A stretch of DNA of 64,000 bases, from NCBI GenBank assembly GCA_036279355.1, contig DASUJH010000060.1:62001-126000 (forward strand). Direction: 5' to 3'. The translations under genes and the position numbers were made by a program. This document shows positions 1 to 8,033 of this stretch, in pieces. The DNA comes from Gemmatimonadales bacterium. Its GTDB lineage: Bacteria > Gemmatimonadota > Gemmatimonadetes > Gemmatimonadales > GWC2-71-9. Positions within the stretch are counted from its first letter, which is position 1, and each line of letters begins with the position of its first letter. Under the pieces are notes generated by a model. It made no database searches, was not told the DNA's origin, and worked only from the letters and a program-made list of their open reading frames with translations.

Positions 1-248
1 CCGACCTGCATTCCAATGCTCACATGCAATCGCGTGACCTGCGGCGGTTCTGTCCGGTGGGTGAGCCGGCTGCGTCGCTGCTGAGAAGCGCCGCGGAACG
101 GCTAAGTCTATCGGCGCGAGCGTGCCATCGCGTCGTCAAGCTCGCACGCACGATCGCGGACCTCGCTGGCGACGAGGTAATCGGCGTAGCCCACCTGAGC
201 GAGGCGATTCAGTATCGGAGTTTGGATCGGAGGCGTGCTGCGGTATGA
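1..248 (+). CDS. comM: ComM/YifB-type Mg-chelatase-like AAA+ ATPase, 3' end only
   Basis: Only the last ~80 residues are in the window; the reading frame is open from base 3 and runs off the left edge. The visible part is the Mg_chelatase_C region of ComM/YifB proteins: an asparagine-rich start (NAHM), then LRRFC, a helix with LSARACHRVVKLARTIADL, and the closing AVQYRSLDR-like motif, here EAIQYRSLDRR, right before the stop. Known family role: ComM is a hexameric helicase that extends branch migration during natural transformation and is related to MCM/magnesium chelatase ATPases. The ATPase core cannot be checked here. The stop is followed by 245 bases without a convincing gene. Confidence 0.88.
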   Translation, partial: DLHSNAHMQSRDLRRFCPVGEPAASLLRSAAERLSLSARACHRVVKLARTIADLAGDEVIGVAHLSEAIQYRSLDRRRAAV

Positions 249-493
249 CGAAGCGCGCATCCAGCGTTTGCCTTTGACAAAAACCTCAACCTGCTTGCGG
301 CTGTTGATGCGCGTCCGCCCCTTGCCGTTCCGGAAATCGACACCGCAACGCCTTCCTCCCATCTTCCCCCGGCAGCGGCACCACGCCGCCGCGACTCAAG
401 ACTTTACCACACTGGGCGGCTTCGAGCCCGACACGCGCCAGAGCGGCGGCCGGACCTCCCGTAGTGCACCCCTTCAGCCGGCAGGAGGATTCC

Positions 494-940
494 ATGCCCG
501 CGCAAGCCACCATGCTCTCACCGCAGCAGCTCATCGACGCCGCCAAGGCGCCCGAGATCGCCTTCGGCAACAAGGACTGGAACGCCGTGAAAGCGGCGAT
601 CACCCCCGACTTCGTCTACGACGAGATCGCCACGGGGCGGAAAACGAACGGTGCGGACGAGGCGCTGTCGCTCTGGAAAGGATGGGCCGCCGCGTTCCCT
701 GATTCCAAGCCCACCTTCCACAACGCCGTCGCGAGCGGCACGACGGTCGTGCTGGAAGCCACCTGGAGCGGCACCCACAAGGGACCGCTGCTCACGCCGA
801 ACGGCACCGTCGCACCGACCGGCAAGCGGATCGACGTCCGCGCCTGCATCGTGAACGAGATGGCGGGCGAAAGGGTCCGCGTGCAACGCCACTACTTCGA
901 CATGGCCACGCTGCTCCGCCAGCTCGGCGCCGGCGCCTGA
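494..940 (+). CDS. SnoaL-like / NTF2-fold ester cyclase family protein
   Basis: A 148-residue protein of the cystatin-like NTF2 fold. Visible marks are an N-terminal helix followed by FGNKDWNAVKAAITPDFVYDE, the central DEALSLWKGWAAAFPD segment and a C-terminal RVQRHYFDMATLLRQLG, the pattern of SnoaL-type polyketide cyclase relatives. Many such proteins are small hydrolases, isomerases or binders of unknown substrate; no substrate can be assigned here. The start at 494 is chosen over the in-frame ATG at 464 because AGGAGG lies five bases upstream. It is a stand-alone gene facing a methyltransferase, with a strong GC hairpin between the two stops. Confidence 0.8.
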   Translation: MPAQATMLSPQQLIDAAKAPEIAFGNKDWNAVKAAITPDFVYDEIATGRKTNGADEALSLWKGWAAAFPDSKPTFHNAVASGTTVVLEATWSGTHKGPLLTPNGTVAPTGKRIDVRACIVNEMAGERVRVQRHYFDMATLLRQLGAGA

Positions 941-952
941 TCCACACGCATC

Positions 953-981
953 GGGCGGGGCGCCGGATGGCCGCCCCGCCC
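953..981. terminator. GC hairpin between convergent genes
   Basis: A perfect 10-bp stem, GGGCGGGGCG pairing with CGCCCCGCCC, with a 9-base loop, fills the 45-base gap between two convergent stops. No T-tract follows on either strand, so it may act as a bidirectional RNA 3'-end stabiliser or weak terminator rather than a classical intrinsic terminator. Confidence 0.5.
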
Positions 982-985
982 GCCG

Positions 986-1834
986 TCACACCCGGCTCAG
1001 CTCGATGATGCTCGACGCCTTCCGCATCATCTCCTGCCGGCGCCGGGTCACGGCCATCAATCGCCAGAGCCACATGCCGGCCGGCGTCCGCTGGAGGCGG
1101 CGGCCCTCGTCCAGCATGATCCGCTCCTCCGTACACGCCCAGCCGTAGGGGAGAAAGAACTTCGGCCCCTCCTCCGGCCCGAAGTGCATCGGCGCGCCGC
1201 CCCGCTCCAGCGCCTTGCCGTACCGGCGCTGCATGAACTTGAGAATCCAGGGCGACGCGACCTCGGCGAGCCACGTCGCGAAGCTGAGCGGCGCGTGCAG
1301 GTCGGTAGCGAGACTCGCCACCTGCTCGGGCTTGAGGTAAGCCAGCAATCCCTCGGTCACCACGACGACGCGGCGCGACTCGCCGCCCAAGCGCGCGAAA
1401 AGCGCGCGCCGGCCCTCGAGATCGGTGAGGTCGAGCGCCACCGTCTCGAGCCGGCACCTCGGCGTTTCCCCCGCGAGCTGCTCGGCCTTGTACGCCAGGA
1501 TGCCCGGCAGGTCCACGTCCACCCACCGCAACCGTGCCGGAAGGTCGAGCCGGTACGCCCGCGCGTCCAGCCCGGCCGCGAGGTTGAGCACCGTATCGCA
1601 CCCGTCGCGCGTGACCGCCCGCATGATCAGCTCGTCGAGCACCGCCGTGCGCACGATCATCGCCCATGCCATGCCGCGACCCCAGCGCAGGCCGCGCACG
1701 ATCTGTTCGCCCTGCTCGCCGGCGAGCCGCCGCGCGAACGGGTCGTGGAAAAGCGCGTCGGGCCGCTCGGTCTCCATCGCCCGGTAGAAGGCGACCCACC
1801 GCGCCGTATCCGAGATGTGCGTGATCGGGGCCAT
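986..1834 (-). CDS. Leucine carboxyl methyltransferase-family SAM-dependent methyltransferase
   Basis: 282 residues with the signature of the bacterial PPM1/LCMT-like methyltransferases (TIGR00027-type). The N-terminus has the FHDPFARRLAG helix, residues 84-96 carry NLAAGLDARAYRL (SAM-binding loop, motif I), DVDLP follows at 106-110 (motif II acidic residue) and VVVTEGLLAYL is the motif IV region. The bacterial members methylate diverse carboxyls or are of unknown substrate. The ATG at 1834 sits just downstream of the arfB stop at 1844, so both are probably one transcript. The substrate is not predictable from the window. Confidence 0.88.
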   Translation of the reverse strand: MAPITHISDTARWVAFYRAMETERPDALFHDPFARRLAGEQGEQIVRGLRWGRGMAWAMIVRTAVLDELIMRAVTRDGCDTVLNLAAGLDARAYRLDLPARLRWVDVDLPGILAYKAEQLAGETPRCRLETVALDLTDLEGRRALFARLGGESRRVVVVTEGLLAYLKPEQVASLATDLHAPLSFATWLAEVASPWILKFMQRRYGKALERGGAPMHFGPEEGPKFFLPYGWACTEERIMLDEGRRLQRTPAGMWLWRLMAVTRRRQEMMRKASSIIELSRV

Positions 1835-1843
1835 GGCGTTCTC

Positions 1844-2302
1844 CTAATCCTCGTCGTGTCGCGCCGGCCGGCGCGTCCGCTTGAGCGCACCGCGGCGGCG
1901 CTTCCGGTCGAGGCGCTGAGCCTTTGCCGCCGCAGGCGGGCGAGTCCGCTTGCGCGGCTTCCGCTCCGCCAGCGCGCGCCGCACCACTTCTTTCAATCGC
2001 GCGGTGGCGTCCTCGCGATTCCGCAACTGGCTGCGCGAGCCGCTCGCCACCACCCGGAGCCGCCCCTCCGAGTCCAGTCGCGTCTCAAGCCGGGTGAGGA
2101 GCCGCGCGCGGATCGCCTCGTCGAGCGAGGGCGACCCGGCGACGTCCCACACGACCTCCACCCGCGTGGACGACGTGTTCACGTGCTGTCCGCCCGGCCC
2201 GCCGGCGCGCGACGCGCGAAACACCAGCTCGGCATCGGGCACGGTAAAGCCCGGGACGTCCCCGGGCGCGGGCGATCGAATCACGCCACAACGGTAACGC
2301 AT
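1844..2302 (-). CDS. arfB: Peptidyl-tRNA hydrolase ArfB, ribosome rescue factor
   Basis: 152 residues. The GGQ loop (AGGPGGQHVN, GGQ at residues 37-39) is that of class I release-factor-like proteins, but codon-recognition domains are absent and the C-terminus is a long Lys/Arg-rich tail (KPRKRTRPP onwards), the ArfB/YaeJ architecture. Known role: hydrolyses peptidyl-tRNA on ribosomes stalled without a stop codon, with the tail threading into the mRNA channel. The open frame extends to 2437, but that would overlap the divergent larE; the ATG at 2302 or a GTG at 2284 is more likely. The tail is longer and more Arg-rich than is typical. Confidence 0.9.
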   Translation of the reverse strand: MRYRCGVIRSPAPGDVPGFTVPDAELVFRASRAGGPGGQHVNTSSTRVEVVWDVAGSPSLDEAIRARLLTRLETRLDSEGRLRVVASGSRSQLRNREDATARLKEVVRRALAERKPRKRTRPPAAAKAQRLDRKRRRGALKRTRRPARHDED

Positions 2303-2402
2303 CCGGCGCGGCGCGCCAGCATGCCGCTCCGGCACGTCGTAGCGCACGCCGCGCGGCGCCGTTCCGCTGGCGACCATCTCCCGGCCCGCGTACGTTTCCC
2401 CC

Positions 2403-3227
2403 ATGCCCGCGCTCGCCGCTCTGCAACATCTTCTCACCGGCTACGGCCGCGTCCTCCTGGGCTACTCGGGGGGCGTGGATTCCGCCCTCCTCGCCGTGGC
2501 CGGAAGGCGGGCGCTCGGTCGAGAGCGTCTGCTCGCCGTGCTCGGCCGGAGCGCGTCGTATCCGGCGGTGCAGTGGCACGCGGCGCTGGACCTCGCGCGG
2601 CGCTTCGACATTCCGCTGCTCGAGCTCGACACGCGCGAGCTGGATGATCCGCGGTACCGCGCCAACGCCCCGGACCGCTGCTACTTCTGCAAATCCGAGC
2701 TCTGGACGCGGCTGGGCAAGGTGGCCCGCGAGCGCGGATTCGACGCGGTCATCGACGGGACCAACGCCGACGACTTGGGCGAGCACCGCCCGGGCACCCG
2801 CGCCGCCGGCGAGCACCGGGTGCGCTCGCCGCTCGCCGAGCTGGGGTGGACCAAGGCCGACGTGCGCGCCGCGGCGCATGCGCTCGACATTCCCACGTGG
2901 GACGCGCCCGCCGCGCCCTGCCTCGCGAGCCGAGTGGTCTATGGTCTCGAGGTGACGCCCGCGCGCCTGAGCCAGGTCGAGCGAGGCGAGGCCTACCTCC
3001 GCTCGCTTGGCGTCACCGGCGACGTGCGCGTGCGGCACCACGGCCTTGTCGCGCGGCTCGAGGTGGGCCGCGAGCACCACGGCTGGCTCGGCGAGCGCTG
3101 GGCGTCGGTGTCCGCGGCCTTTGCCGCGCTCGGTTTCGGCGGCGTCGAGCTGGACCCGCGGGGGTATCGGCGCGGGAGCCTGCTCGCGGTGCTGGAGCAC
3201 GCCGGCGCGGGCCAGCCCGGCGGCTGA
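2403..3227 (+). CDS. larE: ATP-dependent sulfur transferase LarE family
   Basis: 274 residues of the PP-loop ATPase superfamily. SGGVDS (22-27) is the pyrophosphate loop. Known role: LarE activates and thiolates pyridinium-3,5-biscarboxylic acid mononucleotide to build the nickel-pincer cofactor of lactate racemase-like enzymes. Cys173 in PCLASR occupies the position of the sacrificial cysteine, and a CYFC pair (Cys93, Cys96) adds two more, the three-Cys pattern of [4Fe-4S] LarE homologues. LarB, LarC and LarA are not in the window. Its stop overlaps the start of thpR by one base. Confidence 0.92.
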   Translation: MPALAALQHLLTGYGRVLLGYSGGVDSALLAVAGRRALGRERLLAVLGRSASYPAVQWHAALDLARRFDIPLLELDTRELDDPRYRANAPDRCYFCKSELWTRLGKVARERGFDAVIDGTNADDLGEHRPGTRAAGEHRVRSPLAELGWTKADVRAAAHALDIPTWDAPAAPCLASRVVYGLEVTPARLSQVERGEAYLRSLGVTGDVRVRHHGLVARLEVGREHHGWLGERWASVSAAFAALGFGGVELDPRGYRRGSLLAVLEHAGAGQPGG

Positions 3228-3781
3228 TGCGGCTCTTCGTCGCGCTGCCCATTCCCGAGCCCGCGCGCGACGAAATCGCGGGCCTGCTCGGCCGCCTCAG
3301 GGCATGCGAGTGGCCGGTGCGCTGGGTGCGCGACGAAGGTCTCCACGTCACGCTCAAGTTCTACGGCGAGGTGGCGCCGGAACGGCTCGACGTAATCGAA
3401 GAGTCAGTGCGCTTTGCCGCGGCGGACAGCGCTCCCGTCTCACTCCGCCTGGCCGACGTCGGCTCGTTTCCCTCGGCCAGGCATCCGCGCGTGCTCTGGG
3501 TGGGACTCGAGCCCCCGTCCGCGCTCACGCTGCTCTATGACCGGCTCGAGCGCGGCGGCGAGTCCATCGGTTTTCCGCCCGAGGGCGCGCCGTTCTCCCC
3601 GCACGTGACGCTCGGCCGAGTGCGCGAGGGCCACCGCCTCCCCCCCGGCGCGCTCGACCGATTTCGAGGAGGCCATCCCAAGGTGTCCTTCCGCGCCGAG
3701 CAACTCGTGCTCTATGAGAGCCTGCTCTCGTCCGAGGGCCCTCGCTACGAGGCGCGGCTTGCGCTCACGCTCGGCGAATGA
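3227..3781 (+). CDS. thpR: RNA 2',3'-cyclic phosphodiesterase (2H family)
   Basis: 184 residues with both HxT motifs of the 2H phosphoesterase superfamily, HVT at 40-42 and HVT at 126-128. The N-terminal MRLFVALPIP strand and the LHVTLKFYGEV block match ThpR/LigT. Family members open 2',3'-cyclic phosphates on RNA, and LigT can ligate tRNA halves in vitro; the physiological role is unclear. It starts inside the larE stop (TGATG) and its own stop overlaps the next start (ATGA), so translation is coupled on both sides. Confidence 0.93.
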   Translation: MRLFVALPIPEPARDEIAGLLGRLRACEWPVRWVRDEGLHVTLKFYGEVAPERLDVIEESVRFAAADSAPVSLRLADVGSFPSARHPRVLWVGLEPPSALTLLYDRLERGGESIGFPPEGAPFSPHVTLGRVREGHRLPPGALDRFRGGHPKVSFRAEQLVLYESLLSSEGPRYEARLALTLGE

Positions 3782-4416
3782 AGGGCTGCATCACATGCTC
3801 GTTCCGCGTGCTCGGCTGCCTCGGCCTCGTGGTGCTGCTCGTTGTGGGTTGGCTCTACCGCGACCGGCTCGGCGCGGCCTGGCGGACGCTCACCGGTCAT
3901 CCCGCCGAGGTCACGAAGGCGGCGCCGGGTGCGGCGGCGCTCGAGAGCGCGCGGGGGAAGCTCAATGCGGTCACCCGCGGGCGCGCCGACTCCGTCGTGC
4001 TCACGGCCGCCGAGACCGCGTCGCTCGTGCGTGAAGGACTGACGCCCGCGGTGCGCGACCGGCTCGACTCGCTCCAGGTGACCCTGCTCGATGGCGGCAT
4101 TCGCGTCGGCGCAGACGTCGAGACGGGCGGCGTCGCCCACGAGCTGCTCGGCCCGCTCGCATTTTTTCTGAGCGATCGCCAGCGGGTGCAGGTGGCCGGT
4201 CCCGTGCGGGGTACCTCTCCGGGACACGCTGCCTGGACCATCGAGAGGATGGAGATTCACCACATTCCCATTCCGACCGACGCCGTGAATCGATTCGTTT
4301 CCCACGCGCTTGGACGCACCGACACGCGCACGGTGCCGCTCACGCTACCGGCCGGCGTGCGGGCCGTGCACATCCGACCGTCGGGCACCGTGCTGGTGGG
4401 GACGCGGGCGCGGTGA
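3778..4416 (+). CDS. Membrane-anchored protein of unknown function
   Basis: 212 residues. One N-terminal transmembrane segment (about 10-26, VLGCLGLVVLLVVGWLY) anchors a soluble domain, probably outside the cytoplasm. The domain is mixed alpha/beta with an LTAAETASLVREGL stretch and a C-terminal beta-rich part. I do not recognise a family. The ATGA overlap with thpR and the short gap to the NtrC-type regulator indicate membership of the same operon. Two cysteines (Cys4, Cys7) precede the membrane segment. Confidence 0.75.
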   Translation: MKGCITCSFRVLGCLGLVVLLVVGWLYRDRLGAAWRTLTGHPAEVTKAAPGAAALESARGKLNAVTRGRADSVVLTAAETASLVREGLTPAVRDRLDSLQVTLLDGGIRVGADVETGGVAHELLGPLAFFLSDRQRVQVAGPVRGTSPGHAAWTIERMEIHHIPIPTDAVNRFVSHALGRTDTRTVPLTLPAGVRAVHIRPSGTVLVGTRAR

Positions 4417-4440
4417 GCCGGGCACCGTGAGGGGAGTGCC

Positions 4441-5808
4441 GTGAGCCAGCGCGTTCTCATCGTCGACGACGAGCCCGGCATCCGCCAGGCGTTGAAGCAG
4501 GTGCTCGAGTACGAGGGGATGGAAGTGCGGAGCGCCGCCTCGGGTGGCGAGGCGATCAGCACCTACCCCGAGTTCCGCCCGCGGCTGGTCTTCCTCGACG
4601 TCAAGATGGCCGGGCTCGACGGCCTCGAGACGCTCACGCGGCTGCGCGATCTCGACCCGCACGCCGTCATCGTGATGATCTCGGGCCACGGTACCATCGC
4701 GACCGCCGTCGAGGCGACGCAGCGCGGCGCGTTCGACTTCCTGGAAAAGCCGCTCGACACCGACCGGCTGCTCGTCACCGTGCGGAACGCATTGCAGCAC
4801 GCGACGCTCACCGGCGAGAACGAGCGGCTGCGCGAGCTGGCGGCGAGCCGCTACGCGATGGTGGGCGGCGGACCCGCGCTTCAGGGCGTGCGCGAGCTGA
4901 TCGCGCGGGTGGGACCCACGAGCGCGCGCGTCCTGATCACCGGCGAGAACGGGACCGGCAAGGAGCTGGTCGCACGGGCGCTGCACGAGGCCTCGCCTCG
5001 GCGCGGGCGGGCGTTCATCGAGGTGAACTGCGCCGCGATCCCGTCGGAGCTGATCGAGAGCGAGCTGTTCGGGCACATGAAGGGCTCGTTCACCGGCGCG
5101 TTTGCCGACCGCGCGGGCAAGTTCGAGCAGGCGGACGGCGGCACGCTCTTCCTCGATGAAGTGGGCGACATGTCGCTCCCCGCGCAGGCCAAGCTGCTGC
5201 GCGTCTTGCAGGAGGGCGTGGTCACGCGGATCGGCGGCGCCAAGGCGATCCAGGTGGACGTGCGCGTCATCGCGGCGACGAACAAGGACATCGGGCTTGA
5301 AATCGCGGAGCAGCGCTTCCGCGAGGACCTGCTGTACCGGCTCAACGTGGTGGAGATCCTGGTGCCGCCGCTCCGCGAGCGGCTGGAGGACGTGCCTGCG
5401 CTCGTCGCCTTCTTCACCCAGCAGCTTTCGGCCGGCGCGGGAGTGGCGCCGAAGCCGTTCGCGGAGGATGCGGTGCGGCGGCTTCAGGCGCGGATGTGGC
5501 CCGGCAACATTCGCGAGCTGCGCAACGTCGTCGAGCGCGCGCTCATCCTGGCGCCGGGCAAGACAGTCACCGCCGCCGACATCGATCGGCTCTTTCCCGG
5601 CGCCGACGGTCCGCTCCCGCCGTCGGTCGCGGCCGCGGGCGCGCAGACGTTCGAGAACTTCAAGCACGAAGCCGAGAAGGCGTTCCTGCACCAGAAGCTG
5701 CGGGAACACGACTGGAACGTTTCCGAGACCGCGCGCGCGCTCAAGATGCCGCGCTCCAATCTCTACAAGAAGATCGAGCGGTACGGGCTCACGCGGGAAT
5801 CGATGTGA
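4441..5808 (+). CDS. NtrC-family sigma-54-dependent response regulator
   Basis: 455 residues in three domains. The receiver (1-120) has acidic pocket DD at 9-10, phospho-acceptor Asp53 in FLDVKMAG and Lys103. The AAA+ sigma-54 interaction domain (about 140-375) has Walker A GENGTGKE at 168-175, the sigma-54-contacting loop as GSFTGA at 215-220 (Ser instead of the common Ala) and Walker B GGTLFLDE at 233-240. A Fis-type helix-turn-helix closes the protein (WNVSETARALKMPRSNLYKKIERYGL). It starts with GTG after a GGGGAG ribosome site. No cognate histidine kinase or -24/-12 promoter was recognised nearby; the downstream partner overlaps its stop. Confidence 0.96.
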   Translation: MSQRVLIVDDEPGIRQALKQVLEYEGMEVRSAASGGEAISTYPEFRPRLVFLDVKMAGLDGLETLTRLRDLDPHAVIVMISGHGTIATAVEATQRGAFDFLEKPLDTDRLLVTVRNALQHATLTGENERLRELAASRYAMVGGGPALQGVRELIARVGPTSARVLITGENGTGKELVARALHEASPRRGRAFIEVNCAAIPSELIESELFGHMKGSFTGAFADRAGKFEQADGGTLFLDEVGDMSLPAQAKLLRVLQEGVVTRIGGAKAIQVDVRVIAATNKDIGLEIAEQRFREDLLYRLNVVEILVPPLRERLEDVPALVAFFTQQLSAGAGVAPKPFAEDAVRRLQARMWPGNIRELRNVVERALILAPGKTVTAADIDRLFPGADGPLPPSVAAAGAQTFENFKHEAEKAFLHQKLREHDWNVSETARALKMPRSNLYKKIERYGLTRESM

Positions 5809-6311
5809 GCACGCCGCCGCGGGACTGGGACAAGGAGCTGGCGGCGATCGACCGCGCGATCGAGCGGAGCGCGCCGCCCGCGGGTACACCGGCAGCGCCG
5901 AGCCCGGGGCGTCCCGGCGGAGCACCCGCCATGGGCGCGGCGCCGGCTGCCGCGCTGCCCGCGGCGGCATCGTCCGCGAGCCCCAAGCCCGCGCTCCCCG
6001 CGCATGTCGCCGGCCCGCGCGCGACCACGACCACGTGGCTCCGCGTCGTGCTCGCCGCCGTGCTCGCGGCGGCGGTACCGTTCTGGCCCTACGGACGCGC
6101 CTGCGGGGCGGGGCTCTTCCTCTATCTAGGCGTGACCGGAATGGTGGTGCTTGCGGGCGGGTGGAGCGCGGTTTCGGCTTGGCACCGCCGGCGGCCGCGG
6201 GCGCACCTCGTTGCTCTGCTGGTGACACTCTGGGGCGTGGGGCTCGTCGCGCACGAAATCCTCCCGCGCATCGGGTACGCCCGCGCCGTGGCACACTGGA
6301 CCTGCGGCTGA
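5805..6311 (+). CDS. Small membrane protein with Ala/Pro-rich N-terminal region
   Basis: 168 residues beginning at a GTG that overlaps the regulator stop (GTGA). Residues 1-75 are a soluble, Ala/Pro/Gly-rich segment opening with an acidic/basic helix (RDWDKELAAIDRAIE). Three hydrophobic segments follow, around 78-93, 98-118 and 130-150, consistent with a small integral membrane protein. No family recognised. Its coupling to the sigma-54 regulator suggests a partner or target, but that is only context. Confidence 0.7.
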   Translation: MSTPPRDWDKELAAIDRAIERSAPPAGTPAAPSPGRPGGAPAMGAAPAAALPAAASSASPKPALPAHVAGPRATTTTWLRVVLAAVLAAAVPFWPYGRACGAGLFLYLGVTGMVVLAGGWSAVSAWHRRRPRAHLVALLVTLWGVGLVAHEILPRIGYARAVAHWTCG

Positions 6312-6323
6312 GTACCTTCCGCC

Positions 6324-7814
6324 ATGCCCAAGACCTACCAGAACTTCATCGGCGGTGAGTGGGTGGCGCCCGCGGGTGGCGCCTACTTCGAGAACCGAAA
6401 TCCGGCGGACACCGGCGATCTCATCGGTTGCTTTCCCGACTCCGGCCCCGAAGATGTAGCGGCCGCGGTGCGTTCGGCGCAGCGCGGCTTCGACCGCTGG
6501 CGCCGCACGCCGGCCCCCGCGCGCGGCGACGTGCTGCGCCGCGTCGGTGACCTCCTCACGGCCCGCAAGGACGCGATCGCCGAGGCGATGACGCGCGAGA
6601 TGGGGAAGGTGGTGGCGGAGACGCGGGGCGACGTCCAGGAGGGGATCGACACCGCGTACTACGCGGCCACGGAAGGCCGGCGCCTTTTCGGCCAGGTGGT
6701 GCCGTCCGAGCTTGCGAGCAAGTGGGCGATGACGTACCGGCGCCCCATTGGCATCTGCGGCCTCATCACGCCGTTCAACTTTCCGATGGCGATCCCCACG
6801 TGGAAGTCGTTTCCCGCGCTGCTCTGCGGCAACGCGGTGATCCTCAAACCATCGGAAGACGTGCCGCTGACCGCGCACACGCTGGTCGAGATCCTGCTCG
6901 AGGCGGGGCTTCCGGCCGAGGTGATTCAGCTCGTGCACGGGCGCGGCGAGGTCGCGGGCCGAGCCATCGTGGAGCATCCCGACGTGCCGGTGATCTCGTT
7001 CACCGGCTCGACCGACACCGGCGCCATCATCGGCGAGATCTGCGGCCGGATGCACAAGCGGCTCTCGCTCGAGATGGGCGGAAAGAACGCGCAGATCGTG
7101 ATGGACGACGCGAACCTCGATCTTGCGCTCGAAGGCGTGCTCTGGGGCGCGTTCGGCACGGCGGGCCAGCGCTGCACGGCGACGAGCCGGCTCATTCTCC
7201 ACGCGCCGATCTACGAGCGCTTTCTGCAGCGCGTCGCGGATGCCGCCGGCAAGCTCCGCCTGGGCGATGGCCGCGTGCCCGCCACCGAGGTAGGGCCGCT
7301 CATCCACGAGGCGGCGCGGGAGAAGGTCGCGTCGTACGTGGGCGTGGGCCGCGGCGAAGGCGCCGAGCTGGTGACCGGCGGCCGCGAGCCGGGCGGAGCG
7401 CTCGAGCGGGGCTGGTTCTTCGAGCCGACGATCTTTGCCGGCGTGCGCGCGGGCAGCCGGCTCGAGCAGGAGGAGGTTTTCGGGCCGCTGCTGAGCGTGG
7501 TGAAGGTGGATTCGTTCGACGAGGCCGTGCGGGTGAACAACGGGGTGCGGTACGGTCTTTCCAGCTCGATCTACACCTCGAATGTGGATCTCGCCTTCCG
7601 CGCGCTCGAGCTGCTCGACAACGGAATCACCTACGTCAACGCGCCCACGATCGGGGCGGAAGCGCACCTGCCGTTCGGCGGGGTCAAGGCCACCGGCAAC
7701 GGCCACCGCGAGGGCGGCTGGGAGGTTTACGATTTCTACTCGGAGACCAAGGTGTGCTACGTCGACTATTCCGGCCGCCTGCAGCGCGCGCAGATCGACA
7801 CCTACGACGCGTAA
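6324..7814 (+). CDS. NAD(P)-dependent aldehyde dehydrogenase, ALDH7/KGSADH-like
   Basis: 496 residues, full-length ALDH superfamily. Catalytic features are all present: oxyanion Asn152 in TPFNFP, the Rossmann FTGST at 226-230, general base Glu250 in LEMGGKN and nucleophile Cys284 in GTAGQRCTATSR. The GQRCT context resembles aminoadipic-semialdehyde and alpha-ketoglutaric-semialdehyde dehydrogenases more than betaine- or succinic-semialdehyde enzymes, so substrate is left open. The last codons run into a 13-bp tandem repeat that contains the stop. Position 12 bases after the membrane gene suggests the same transcript. Confidence 0.93.
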   Translation: MPKTYQNFIGGEWVAPAGGAYFENRNPADTGDLIGCFPDSGPEDVAAAVRSAQRGFDRWRRTPAPARGDVLRRVGDLLTARKDAIAEAMTREMGKVVAETRGDVQEGIDTAYYAATEGRRLFGQVVPSELASKWAMTYRRPIGICGLITPFNFPMAIPTWKSFPALLCGNAVILKPSEDVPLTAHTLVEILLEAGLPAEVIQLVHGRGEVAGRAIVEHPDVPVISFTGSTDTGAIIGEICGRMHKRLSLEMGGKNAQIVMDDANLDLALEGVLWGAFGTAGQRCTATSRLILHAPIYERFLQRVADAAGKLRLGDGRVPATEVGPLIHEAAREKVASYVGVGRGEGAELVTGGREPGGALERGWFFEPTIFAGVRAGSRLEQEEVFGPLLSVVKVDSFDEAVRVNNGVRYGLSSSIYTSNVDLAFRALELLDNGITYVNAPTIGAEAHLPFGGVKATGNGHREGGWEVYDFYSETKVCYVDYSGRLQRAQIDTYDA

Positions 7815-7860
7815 GCGTAACGCGTAAGCGTAAGGCGTGAGCGTAGCGCGTGAGCGGCGC
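7809..7860 (+). repeat. 13-bp tandem repeat, about 3.7 copies, spanning the ALDH stop
   Basis: Units are GCGTAAGCGTAAC (7809), GCGTAAGCGTAAG (7822), GCGTGAGCGTAGC (7835) and a partial GCGTGAGCG (7848). The ALDH stop TAA (7812-7814) is part of the first unit. The array lies between ALDH and the sigma-factor promoter. The drift of copies 3 and 4 (A to G at the same place) indicates expansion from two variants. Confidence 0.9.
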
Positions 7861-7955
7861 GGGTCGAATGCGCCCAAGTGTGAGCCACGTCGCCCCGCTC
7901 GTGTGCCGCAGGCTCCGCACTGGCGCCATGCACGCAATGAATGTCGCGCGTGCCG

Positions 7956-7984
7956 TTGCGCGGGGACGCGGCGGTGGGTAAGGT
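7956..7984 (+). promoter_or_regulatory. Candidate sigma-70 promoter of the sigma-factor gene
   Basis: TTGCGC at 7956-7961 and TAAGGT at 7979-7984 with exactly 17 bases between them, about 50 bases before the chosen ATG at 8034. The 219-base gap from ALDH holds otherwise only the 13-bp repeat. Confidence 0.5.
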
Positions 7985-8033
7985 ACGCGCAGTGAGAGTT
8001 TGCGCGGGGCACTCCGTGGTGAGGTCGAGTCGT

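Noticed and set aside
108-362. Minus-strand 84-codon frame in the first gap
   Set aside because: Basic and without a recognisable family; it overlaps the comM 3' end. The 249-493 gap has a TTGACA at 274 but no matching -10, so no gene or promoter is claimed.
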